Positions 20,543-27,835 of a stretch of DNA of 64,000 nt are shown here, one piece after another (positions within the stretch are counted from its first letter, which is position 1; each line of letters begins with the position of its first letter). The notes below the pieces were generated by a model. It was not told the origin of the DNA, did no database searches, and saw only the letters and a program-made list of their open reading frames with translations. The DNA is from Herbaspirillum sp. SJZ106. GTDB taxonomy: Bacteria; Pseudomonadota; Gammaproteobacteria; Burkholderiales; Burkholderiaceae_D. The translations under genes were made by a program, and so were the position numbers. The stretch lies in contig NZ_VFNI01000003.1 in the NCBI RefSeq assembly GCF_006715495.1, forward strand, positions 558,001-622,000. The letters run 5' to 3'.

Positions 20543-20869
20543 TTATGCGGATCGCGCTCCTGCGACGATACGCGTGAAGAATTTGAACTTTTCCGGCTGA
20601 GGCATCGTACGTTCCACGACATTGCCCCATTGTTCCGAGAGCTGCTGGCAAGTCGCCCGCAGCACTGGCGCCAGGTTGGGCAAATCCGCCAGGGCTTTCA
20701 GGTGACGCTCAATGACTGACGCCAGTTTGACGCAGCTTTGGGTTTCCTGATGGTTGTTGGCGGTGTAGTGGGACATCAGATGCAAGACGGCTGATACCAG
20801 AAGTTCGGGCTGGGCCGGCGCACCGTTGGGTTCCATGAAAGCAGAATTCATTTTGTCGGTAACCATCAA
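20543..20869 (-). CDS. small hypothetical protein of the iron cluster
   Basis: A 108-residue protein I do not recognise. It is soluble and mostly helical: SAVLHLMSHYTANNHQETQS leads into a helix with SCVKLASVIERHLKALADLP, then LRATCQQLSEQWGNVVERTM. No signal peptide, membrane segment or metal motif stands out beyond two cysteines and a His-rich patch (HLMSHY, NNH). It lies 30 bases before bfd and 96 after hemP on the same strand, so it is probably part of the iron-regulated unit. Function is not assigned; the start could be any of three Met within the first 12 residues. Confidence 0.7.
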   Translation of the reverse strand: MMVTDKMNSAFMEPNGAPAQPELLVSAVLHLMSHYTANNHQETQSCVKLASVIERHLKALADLPNLAPVLRATCQQLSEQWGNVVERTMPQPEKFKFFTRIVAGARSA

Positions 20870-20965
20870 ACTCTCCTCACTTGGCTAGCTTTGCTGGCTG
20901 AACGTCAGAATGGCCTCAACGTTGGCTGGCTTGTTTGTCCACCTTGCGCTTCGATTGCAACGGCG

Positions 20966-21154
20966 TTACGCCGTCAGAATCAGCTTGTTCAATTGCGTCA
21001 GGCGCAATTTGTAAATTCGACCGCCATGGTCGATTTCCAGTTCGCGCATCTGACGGAACAGGTCCGTGCTCTTGATGCGGGTGATCGGAGTACCGTTGGC
21101 AGTCGTGCTTGGCTTGTTACGACGGTCCACGCCCTGTTCGTGCAGTTGGCTCAT
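20966..21154 (-). CDS. hemP: HemP-family hemin uptake protein
   Basis: A 62-residue HemP protein. The conserved core is ITRIKSTDLFRQMRELEIDH followed by GGRIYKLRLTQLNKLILTA, the typical HemP ending. The ATG at 21154 has a strong TAGGAGG ribosome site; the open frame extends upstream to 21232 but the extra residues are not family-like. HemP proteins are small, iron-regulated and linked to haem uptake, acting in some betaproteobacteria as an activator of haem receptor genes (family knowledge). Here it heads the hemP-bfd-tonB-exbBD series. Confidence 0.9.
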   Translation of the reverse strand: MSQLHEQGVDRRNKPSTTANGTPITRIKSTDLFRQMRELEIDHGGRIYKLRLTQLNKLILTA

Positions 21155-21174
21155 AACACCTCCTATTAAATGCG

Positions 21175-21187
21175 AACAATTCTTATT
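21175..21187 (-). promoter_or_regulatory. candidate Fur box upstream of hemP
   Basis: On the minus strand AATAAG-A-ATTGTT resembles the 6-1-6 Fur pattern GATAAT-n-ATTATC at 8 of 12 positions and sits in an AT-rich patch 21-33 bases before the hemP ATG. Position and the iron context support it; the match is imperfect. Confidence 0.45.
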
Positions 21188-21299
21188 TAGATTATTTGTC
21201 ATTTGCGGCCAGAATGCAAGTCCTTTTATCAATGAGATTGATTATTTTTATCGACTGGAGATTTCCTTGTGGCAATGCCGATGAATTTTCTTGTTGAAA

Positions 21300-21340
21300 A
21301 GAAACGCCCCGCTGGCGTTTCCGCTGCGGGGCGTGTTTTT
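21300..21340. terminator. terminator after mnmA
   Basis: ACGCCCCGC (21304-21312) pairs perfectly with GCGGGGCGT (21326-21334). On the minus strand, downstream of the mnmA stop, it runs into TTCTTTTC; on the plus strand it is followed by GTTTTTG. It probably works both ways, and it insulates hemP from mnmA readthrough. Confidence 0.8.
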
Positions 21341-21359
21341 GTTGGCTTTAAGTAATGTA

Positions 21360-22466
21360 TCAGGGCGTGGCGTTGCCGCTTTCGATAATGCCGCCGCCCA
21401 GGCAGATGTCGCCGTCATACAGCACGGCGGATTGGCCGGGGGTGACCGCCCATTGCGGCGTGTCGAAGCTGAGCGAGAATTGCCCGGCGCCGGCGGAAAA
21501 GCCGCAGGGCACGTCGGCCTGGCGGTAGCGCGTCTTGGCCGACAGCGCTTCCTGCTGCGGGGCGCTGCCGGCGACCCAACTGACCTGGCCGGCCGACAGC
21601 GTGGGCGACAGCAGCCAGGGATGGTCGTGGCCTTGCACAATATATAAGGTGTTGTTTGCCACATCCTTGCGCGCCACGTACCAGGCGTCGCCGTGGCCAT
21701 CGGCATTCTGGTGCGCCTTCAGGCCGCCGATGCCGATGCCCTTGCGCTGGCCCAGCGTATAGAAGGAGAGGCCGACGTGCTCGCCTACGGTGTCGCCGTC
21801 GGCGGTCTTGATCGGGCCGGGCTGGTACGACAGGTAGCGGTTGAGGAACTCGCGGAAAGGGCGCTCGCCGATGAAGCAGATGCCGGTCGAGTCTTTCTTT
21901 TTGGCATTGGGCAACTGCAATTGCTCGGCGATCTTGCGCACCTCGGTCTTGTGGATTTCACCCAACGGAAACACGGTGCGCGAGAGCTGCTCCTGGTTCA
22001 GACGATGCAGGAAGTAGCTCTGGTCCTTGCTGGCGTCGACGGCCTTGAGCAGTTCGAAGCTGCCGGCCTGGTTCTGGCGCACGCGCGCGTAGTGGCCGGT
22101 GGCGATCAGGTCGGCGCCCAGTTTCATGGCGTGGTCGAGGAAGGCCTTGAACTTGATCTCGGCATTGCACAGCACGTCCGGGTTGGGCGTGCGGCCGGCC
22201 TGGTATTCGCGCAGGAATTCGGCGAACACGCGATCCTTGTATTCGGAGGCGAAGTTGACCGCCTCGATGTCCACGCCGACCACGTCGGCCACGCTGACCG
22301 CGTCGATCCAGTCTTCGCGCGTCGAGCAGTATTCCGAATCGTCGTCATCTTCCCAGTTCTTCATGAACAGGCCGATGACTTCATAACCCTGCTGCTTCAG
22401 CAGCCATGCCGAAACCGACGAATCCACGCCGCCCGACATGCCGATGACTACTCTTTTCTTACTCAT
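21360..22466 (-). CDS. mnmA: tRNA-specific 2-thiouridylase
   Basis: A 368-residue enzyme that installs the 2-thio group on U34 of tRNA Lys, Glu and Gln, using ATP and sulfur relayed from IscS/TusE. The PP-loop [20 protein letters not shown] is at the N-terminus, followed by [20 protein letters not shown]. The two catalytic cysteines are visible in [16 protein letters not shown] and [18 protein letters not shown]. The C-terminal beta-barrel is complete. A Nudix gene precedes it by 27 bases on the same strand, a common betaproteobacterial pairing. Confidence 0.96.
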   Translation of the reverse strand: MSKKRVVIGMSGGVDSSVSAWLLKQQGYEVIGLFMKNWEDDDDSEYCSTREDWIDAVSVADVVGVDIEAVNFASEYKDRVFAEFLREYQAGRTPNPDVLCNAEIKFKAFLDHAMKLGADLIATGHYARVRQNQAGSFELLKAVDASKDQSYFLHRLNQEQLSRTVFPLGEIHKTEVRKIAEQLQLPNAKKKDSTGICFIGERPFREFLNRYLSYQPGPIKTADGDTVGEHVGLSFYTLGQRKGIGIGGLKAHQNADGHGDAWYVARKDVANNTLYIVQGHDHPWLLSPTLSAGQVSWVAGSAPQQEALSAKTRYRQADVPCGFSAGAGQFSLSFDTPQWAVTPGQSAVLYDGDICLGGGIIESGNATP

Positions 22467-22493
22467 GATGATATTGCTCGCAAGTGGCGGGAA

Positions 22494-22991
22494 TCAATGT
22501 CCATGGTCTGCCAGGCTGCCGATCGCGCTCGGATCGGCGTGCAGCAGTTCCAGCGGCGCCCGCTGGCCGCGCAGGTAGTCGTCCACGCAGCGCAGCACCA
22601 GCGGGCTGCGGTGGCGTTCGGCACAGGCCGCCAGTTCGTCGCGCGTCAGCCAGACGGTGCGCAGGATGCCTTCATCGAGTGCGCGATCCAGCGGCTCGCC
22701 CACGCTGCCGGCGAAGGCGAAGCGCAGGTAGGTCACGCTCATGCCGCCGCGCGAGGACGATACGTTGCGCGACAGATAGGCGCCCACCAGCGCCGTCGGC
22801 GCAAAGACCCGCGCGGACTCTTCCAGCGCTTCGCGCACGACCGCGTCCAGCAAGGATTCGCCCGGCTCCAGGTGCCCGGCCGGCTGGTTGATGCGAATGG
22901 CGCCGCCGCTTTGCTCTTCGACCATCAGGAAGCGGCCCTGCCGTTCGACGATGGCGGCGACGGTGACCGAAGGTTTCCAGACTTCAGACAT
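22494..22991 (-). CDS. nudJ: Nudix hydrolase, NudJ-like
   Basis: A 165-residue pyrophosphohydrolase. The Nudix box reads GHLEPGESLLDAVVREALEE followed by SARV; the usual Gly near the end is Ala/Arg, as in NudJ-type phosphatases of thiamine or nucleoside pyrophosphates. It begins MSEVWKPSVTVAAIVERQGR. It lies directly upstream of mnmA and probably shares its transcript. The substrate cannot be deduced from sequence alone. Confidence 0.85.
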   Translation of the reverse strand: MSEVWKPSVTVAAIVERQGRFLMVEEQSGGAIRINQPAGHLEPGESLLDAVVREALEESARVFAPTALVGAYLSRNVSSSRGGMSVTYLRFAFAGSVGEPLDRALDEGILRTVWLTRDELAACAERHRSPLVLRCVDDYLRGQRAPLELLHADPSAIGSLADHGH

Positions 22992-23097
22992 TGATTACCT
23001 CGTGAATCCGACATTTTACCGCGTCGCGCCAGACTCTTCAGCGCAAAGCCCCGCCGCAAGCGGATTCCCTGCTTACCGTAATGTCCTAGTAAAGTTA

Positions 23098-23125
23098 TTG
23101 GGTTTCAAATTTTGTCGTGTAAGAT
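23098..23125 (+). promoter_or_regulatory. candidate sigma-70 promoter for the pnt operon
   Basis: TTGGGT (23098-23103) and TAAGAT (23120-23125) are spaced by 16 bases, in an AT-richer patch 33 bases before the pntAA ATG. An AACAGGAGC ribosome site follows. Confidence 0.45.
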
Positions 23126-23157
23126 TCGGGTAAGAATCAACAAAACAGGAGCTTTGA

Positions 23158-24273
23158 ATGAGGATAGGTATTCCCGCCGAAAGTCGGGATGGAGAAACGC
23201 GTGTCGCGGCAACTCCGGAAACCGTCAAGAAACTGGTGGCCGCCAAACACGAAGTCATGGTCCAGTCGGGCGCGGGCGTGAAGTCCAGCATTCCCGATGA
23301 AGCCTATGTCGCCGTCGGCGCCAGTATCGGCAGTGCCGACGCCGTCTATACCGCAGAAGTCATTCTCAAAGTGCGCGCCCCGAATCAACAGGAGCGCGCG
23401 CAGATCAAAGCTGGAACTGTTGTGGTCGGCATGTTGAATCCCTTCGATGCCGACAACATCGCGGCCATGGCCGGCGCGGGGCTGACCGCCTTCGCGCTGG
23501 AAGCCGCACCGCGCACCACCCGTGCGCAATCGATGGACGTCCTGTCCTCGCAAGCCAATATCGCCGGTTACAAAGCGGTGATCATGGCAGCCAACACGTA
23601 CCAGCGTTTCATGCCCATGCTGATGACGGCCGCAGGCACCGTCAAGGCGGCGCGCATGCTGATCATGGGAGCCGGTGTGGCCGGCCTGCAGGCGATCGCC
23701 ACCGCCAAGCGGCTGGGCGCGGTGATCGAGGCGTCCGACGTGCGTCCGGCGGTCAAGGAACAGATCGAGTCGCTGGGCGCCAAGTTCCTCGACGTGCCGT
23801 TCCTGACCGACGAGGAAAAGGAAATCGCCAAGGGCGTGGGCGGCTATGCGCGCCCGATGCCGCCCGACTGGATGAAGCGCCAGGCCGAACTGGTCCACGA
23901 GCGCGCCAGGCAGGCCGACATCATCATCACCACCGCGCTGATCCCGGGCCGCAAGGCGCCGGTGCTGATCAGCGAGGAAACGGTGAAGGCGATGAAGCCG
24001 GGTTCGGTGATCCTGGACATGGCGGTCGACCAGGGCGGCAACTGCCCGCTGTCGGAACCCGGCAAGACGGTCATCAAGCACGGCGTGCACATCATCGGCG
24101 AAGGCAACCTGGCGGCCCTGGTGGCGGCCGATGCATCGGCCCTGTATGCGCGCAACGTGCTCGACTTCCTGAAGCTGATCATTGACGGCGAAGGCAAGCT
24201 CACGATCAACCGCGAAGACGACATCGTCGCCGCCACGCTGTTGTGCAGCGGCGGGGAAGTCCTGCGCAAATAA
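23158..24273 (+). CDS. pntAA: NAD(P) transhydrogenase subunit alpha, part 1 (NAD-binding domain I)
   Basis: A 371-residue soluble subunit of the proton-translocating transhydrogenase, which makes NADPH from NADH at the expense of the proton gradient. It begins [20 protein letters not shown] and has the NAD-binding fold [20 protein letters not shown] and [20 protein letters not shown]. The hydride-transfer region is [20 protein letters not shown]. The alpha chain is split, as in the three-subunit type (PntAA, PntAB, PntB), unlike the E. coli two-subunit form. Unusually, panD separates it from pntAB. Confidence 0.95.
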   Translation: MRIGIPAESRDGETRVAATPETVKKLVAAKHEVMVQSGAGVKSSIPDEAYVAVGASIGSADAVYTAEVILKVRAPNQQERAQIKAGTVVVGMLNPFDADNIAAMAGAGLTAFALEAAPRTTRAQSMDVLSSQANIAGYKAVIMAANTYQRFMPMLMTAAGTVKAARMLIMGAGVAGLQAIATAKRLGAVIEASDVRPAVKEQIESLGAKFLDVPFLTDEEKEIAKGVGGYARPMPPDWMKRQAELVHERARQADIIITTALIPGRKAPVLISEETVKAMKPGSVILDMAVDQGGNCPLSEPGKTVIKHGVHIIGEGNLAALVAADASALYARNVLDFLKLIIDGEGKLTINREDDIVAATLLCSGGEVLRK

Positions 24274-24403
24274 AGGGCCCCGCGTGCGCGTTGCGGCGAT
24301 GGTTGCCGCACGCGTGCGCGGTTTCCATTGCGTTACCTCGCTATTTCGCTATCCCGATTACGCGCCGGCACGACCGGCGCATGCATTACAAGGAAAGAAA
24401 CAC

Positions 24404-24766
24404 ATGCAACGCATCATGCTGCGCGCCAAGATCCACCGCGCAACAGTCACCCAATGTGACCTCAACTACGAAGGCTCCTGCGGCATCGACGAAGACCTGC
24501 TGGAGGCCGCCGACATCCGCGAGTTCGAAAAAATCGAGCTGTACAACGTCAACAACGGCGAACGCTTCTCCACCTACGCTATCCGCGGCAAGCGTGGCAG
24601 CGGCGAGATCTCCCTCAACGGCGCGGCGGCACGCCTGGCCCACCTGGGCGATCTGCTGATCATCTGCACCTATGCACCCATGACCGATGATCAGGTTGCG
24701 CAGTACAAGCCCAAGGTCGTCTTCGTCGACGACAAGAACCGCATCACCAGCCTCAAGGCCATCTGA
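24404..24766 (+). CDS. panD: aspartate 1-decarboxylase
   Basis: A 120-residue pro-enzyme that makes beta-alanine from aspartate for pantothenate and CoA. It begins [20 protein letters not shown]; self-cleavage is expected between Gly24 and Ser25 in NYEGSCGID, giving the pyruvoyl cofactor. Other family marks are [20 protein letters not shown] and ICTYAPM. The frame is open upstream from 24182 inside pntAA, but the true start is ATG 24404 after AAGGAAAG. It lies between pntAA and pntAB in the same direction, 130 and 55 bases away. Confidence 0.95.
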   Translation: MQRIMLRAKIHRATVTQCDLNYEGSCGIDEDLLEAADIREFEKIELYNVNNGERFSTYAIRGKRGSGEISLNGAAARLAHLGDLLIICTYAPMTDDQVAQYKPKVVFVDDKNRITSLKAI

Positions 24767-24821
24767 CCCCAGCGATCTGACCCGCGATGCCAACATCGCG
24801 CAATAACGAGAGGAACAACAA

Positions 24822-25151
24822 ATGGAAGTCAGCCATACCATCATCAACCTGATCATCTTCGTGCTGGCGATCTACGTCGGCTACCACGTCGTCTGGACCG
24901 TCACACCGGCGCTGCACACGCCGCTCATGGCGGTCACCAACGCCATTTCGGCGATCATCATCATCGGCGCCATGCTGGCCGCCGGCCTGACCGAAGGCCC
25001 GGTGGGCCGCATCGCCGGCACGCTGGCCGTGGCACTGGCCGCGGTCAACGTGTTCGGCGGTTTCATGGTGACCCAGCGCATGCTGGAAATGTTCAAGAAG
25101 AAAGAACCCAAGGCCAAGGCCGCGGCAGACAAGGCGGGAGCATCAGCATGA
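24822..25151 (+). CDS. pntAB: NAD(P) transhydrogenase subunit alpha, part 2 (membrane part)
   Basis: A 109-residue membrane protein with three predicted helices (INLIIFVLAIYVGYHVVWTV, AISAIIIIGAMLAAGLTEG, IAGTLAVALAAVNVFGGF), ending in a charged Lys/Ala-rich tail. It supplies the alpha-chain membrane segments of the transhydrogenase proton channel. The GGFMVTQRMLEMFKKK end is typical. It overlaps pntB by four bases (ATGA), so the two are coupled. Confidence 0.94.
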   Translation: MEVSHTIINLIIFVLAIYVGYHVVWTVTPALHTPLMAVTNAISAIIIIGAMLAAGLTEGPVGRIAGTLAVALAAVNVFGGFMVTQRMLEMFKKKEPKAKAAADKAGASA

Positions 25152-26587
25152 GCCTCAATCTCGTTACCCTGCTGTACCTGGTCGCTTCGATCTGCTTCAT
25201 CCAGGCCCTGAAGGGCTTGTCCCACCCGGCTACCGCGCGCCGCGGCAATGCCTTCGGCATCGCCGGCATGACCATCGCCGTGCTGACCACGCTGGCCCTG
25301 ATCGTCAGGCTCAAGGGCGAAGGCGCCAACGCCACCGGCGACATCGGCTATGTGCTGGTGGCCGCCGGCGTGATCGTGGGCGGCGGCATCGGCGCCTATC
25401 TGGCGCGCAGCGTCGAGATGACCAAGATGCCGGAACTGGTCGCGGCGATGCACTCGCTGATCGGCCTGGCCGCGGTATGTATCGCGGTCGCCGCCGTGGC
25501 CGAACCGTGGGCGCTGGGCATCTCGGCGCATGGCGCACTGATCCCGGTGGGCAACCGCGTCGAACTGTTCATCGGCACGTTCGTGGGCGCCATCACCTTC
25601 TCCGGTTCGGTGATCGCGTTCGGCAAGCTCTCGGGCAAGTACAAGTTCCGCCTGTTCCAGGGCGCGCCGGTCAACTTCTCGGGCCAGCATTTCCTGAACC
25701 TGTTGCTGGCGCTGGCCATGATCGGCTTTGGCATCATCTTCGTGCTCACCCAGAACTGGCTGCCCTTCATCATCATGGCCGCCATCGCCTTCGTGCTGGG
25801 CGTCCTGATCATCATCCCCATCGGCGGCGCCGACATGCCGGTGGTGGTCTCGATGCTGAACAGCTACTCGGGCTGGGCCGCGGCCGGCATCGGCTTCTCG
25901 CTGAACAACCCGATGCTCATCATCGCCGGTTCGCTGGTGGGCTCTTCCGGCGCGATCCTGTCCTACATCATGTGCAAGGCGATGAACCGTTCGTTCTTCA
26001 ACGTGATCCTGGGCGGTTTCGGCGGCGAAGCGGCAGCGGCGGGTGGCGGCGAACAGCAGCAGCGTTCGGTGAAATCCGGTTCGGCCGACGACGCCGCCTT
26101 CCTCATGGGCAATGCCGAGACCGTGATCATCGTCCCCGGCTACGGCCTGGCGGTGGCGCGCGCGCAGCATGCGCTCAAGGAACTGACCGAGAAGCTGACC
26201 CACAAGGGCGTGATCGTGAAATATGCGATCCACCCGGTGGCGGGCCGCATGCCGGGCCACATGAACGTGCTGCTGGCCGAGGCCGAAGTGCCGTACGACC
26301 AGGTGTTCGAGATGGAAGACATCAACAGCGAGTTCGCGCAGGCCGACGTGGTGCTGGTGCTGGGCGCCAACGACGTGGTCAACCCGGCCGCCAAGGATCC
26401 GAAGTCGCCGATCGCCGGCATGCCGATCCTGGAAGCCTACAAGGCCAAGACGGTGATCGTGAACAAGCGCTCGATGGCGGCCGGCTACGCCGGCCTGGAC
26501 AACGAACTGTTCTACATGGACAAGACCATGATGGTCTTCGGCGACGCCAAGAAGGTCATCGAGGATATGGTCAAGGCAGTGGACTGA
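25148..26587 (+). CDS. pntB: NAD(P) transhydrogenase subunit beta
   Basis: A 479-residue subunit with about eight or nine membrane helices (residues 1-270) forming the rest of the proton channel, then a soluble NADP-binding domain III. Marks of the latter are VIIVPGYGLAVARAQHALKE, KYAIHPVAGRMPGHMNVLLA and VLVLGANDVVNPAAKDPKSP. The C-terminal KRSMAAGYAGLDNELFYMD is standard. Length is normal. It closes the pntAA-panD-pntAB-pntB run. Confidence 0.95.
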   Translation: MSLNLVTLLYLVASICFIQALKGLSHPATARRGNAFGIAGMTIAVLTTLALIVRLKGEGANATGDIGYVLVAAGVIVGGGIGAYLARSVEMTKMPELVAAMHSLIGLAAVCIAVAAVAEPWALGISAHGALIPVGNRVELFIGTFVGAITFSGSVIAFGKLSGKYKFRLFQGAPVNFSGQHFLNLLLALAMIGFGIIFVLTQNWLPFIIMAAIAFVLGVLIIIPIGGADMPVVVSMLNSYSGWAAAGIGFSLNNPMLIIAGSLVGSSGAILSYIMCKAMNRSFFNVILGGFGGEAAAAGGGEQQQRSVKSGSADDAAFLMGNAETVIIVPGYGLAVARAQHALKELTEKLTHKGVIVKYAIHPVAGRMPGHMNVLLAEAEVPYDQVFEMEDINSEFAQADVVLVLGANDVVNPAAKDPKSPIAGMPILEAYKAKTVIVNKRSMAAGYAGLDNELFYMDKTMMVFGDAKKVIEDMVKAVD

Positions 26588-27049
26588 GTTTTTTGTCCCG
26601 CGACGAGCGACGTCGTCGCGCATCAGGACGGCACGCCGCAATAGCCGATGGAAACGAAACAGGCGGGCGGAGCAGGGCAGCGCTTCGCCCGCCACCGCTC
26701 CACTTCGCCGCCTTGCTGCCGTGTGCGGCGCGGCGCCTGGGGCGGATTGCCGTCCGCTTCCCCTCCCCGATTTTCCCCTCCGCTTTTCCCCCTCCGCTTT
26801 CTCCGAAAAAACGCCAACATTCCCCCTGGCCGGGTTTGCCGTATTCGATGTCGATACGGATGAAAAAATGATTGTTTTGATAATAATTATCGAGCGTCAG
26901 CCACGCATTTTTTCAGAATGTGCAATAAAGCATTGCCAGCCGCCCGGTTTTTCTTGTGCGATTACCTGATTAAACTTCCAGCATGTGGATGAAGTTAGGT
27001 AAATGGATTCGCAATGAGCAGGATCCGCTTGCATTCACGGGGATAAATC
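26588..27049. other. 462-base intergenic region between pntB and a small exported protein gene
   Basis: No gene was recognised. The left 240 bases are GC-rich and contain only arginine/proline-rich shadow frames. From about 26860 the sequence becomes AT-rich and includes the Fur-box-like palindrome at 26879-26891 and a stretch (26940-27045) in which the promoter of the 27050 gene should lie. No convincing T-tailed terminator for pntB was found. Confidence 0.5.
26879..26891. promoter_or_regulatory. Fur-box-like 6-1-6 palindrome
   Basis: GATAAT-A-ATTATC is an exact match to the 6-1-6 Fur recognition pattern (GATAAT-n-ATTATC), with perfectly symmetrical arms. It lies 159 bases before the 27050 gene and about 290 after pntB. 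Exact symmetry supports a real site; the distance to a start codon is long. Confidence 0.55.
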
Positions 27050-27316
27050 ATGAATACCATCACACTGGGAAAACTGGGACTGGCCATCGCGCTTCTGGGC
27101 GTAGCCGCCGGAGCGGGCGCAGCAGAAGACAAGGCCGCGGTGCCGGCCGAAGCCGCCGGGAAAACGCTGGTAAAGCAGGTTCAGCCGGGCGGGCAGGAAG
27201 CACGGGCCACTGCGGCCGCATCCGGGCTTACGCGCGAGCAGGTCATCGAAGAACTCAAACAGTACCAGCGCGAACACGCCAATCCCAGCTATAGCGAACT
27301 GGTGTTCCTGCGCTGA
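27050..27316 (+). CDS. small exported protein, DUF4148-like
   Basis: An 88-residue precursor with a plausible Sec signal (MNTITLGKLGLAIALLGVAA, then GAGAAED). The mature part is about 64 residues, alanine-rich, and ends in a charged helix LTREQVIEELKQYQREHANP followed by SYSELVFLR. The LTREQVxxEL pattern resembles the small DUF4148 periplasmic proteins abundant in Burkholderiales, whose function is unknown. A Fur-box-like palindrome lies upstream. It is convergent with the MarR gene, with 15 bases between the stops. Confidence 0.65.
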   Translation: MNTITLGKLGLAIALLGVAAGAGAAEDKAAVPAEAAGKTLVKQVQPGGQEARATAAASGLTREQVIEELKQYQREHANPSYSELVFLR

Positions 27317-27331
27317 CCGATCCGGCGATGG

Positions 27332-27835
27332 CTAGGGCGTCGGGGTGCGCCCATCGGGCATGAAGATCTTCTGCAGCAACGCGATCAGTTGCGCGCGTTC
27401 GGATTCGCTGAGCGCTTCGGTGGCTTTCAGCTCAAGTTCGCTGGCCGTTTTTTCCGCCTTTACGCACATGCGCATGCCGGCGGCGGTCAATACCAGCACC
27501 TGCGAGCGGCGATCCTGCGGATTGCGCTGGCGCATCACCAGGCCGCGCTGTTCCAGGCGATCCAGCAAGGTCGCCAGGTTGGGGGGCGAGACGTTGATGG
27601 CTTTGGAAAGGCGCTTCTGGTTGATGCTGGGATTGGCCTTGAGCAGGCTCAGCACCGTGAAGTCGACCGGACGCAGCTCGAACTTGGCCATGCGCTTTTC
27701 AAACAGCGGCATGATGGTGATGTAGGCGCGCCGGCAGTTGTAGCCGACCAGGTCCAACAGGACCTGTTGGTCCAGCGGAGCGCTTTCCGGCGATTCGTCG
27801 TCGGGGTCGAAGTCAGCCGGCTTCTTGGGCAGCAT
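27332..27835 (-). CDS. MarR-family transcriptional regulator of the phenylpropanoid cluster
   Basis: A 167-residue winged-helix regulator. The DNA-binding domain is seen in VDFTVLSLLKANPSINQKRL, SKAINVSPPNLATLLDRLEQ and RGLVMRQRNPQDRRSQVLVL. MarR proteins in hydroxycinnamate clusters (FerR, CouR, HcaR types) are repressors released by the hydroxycinnamoyl-CoA thioester; that role is inferred here from context. ATG 27835 overlaps the end of the acyl-CoA dehydrogenase gene by 23 bases, so it is probably the last gene of the minus-strand unit. Confidence 0.85.
   Translation of the reverse strand: MLPKKPADFDPDDESPESAPLDQQVLLDLVGYNCRRAYITIMPLFEKRMAKFELRPVDFTVLSLLKANPSINQKRLSKAINVSPPNLATLLDRLEQRGLVMRQRNPQDRRSQVLVLTAAGMRMCVKAEKTASELELKATEALSESERAQLIALLQKIFMPDGRTPTP

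Noticed and set aside
26588..26860. Small plus- and minus-strand frames after pntB
   Set aside because: They are Pro/Arg-rich, lack ribosome sites and show no family features; the stretch is treated as non-coding.
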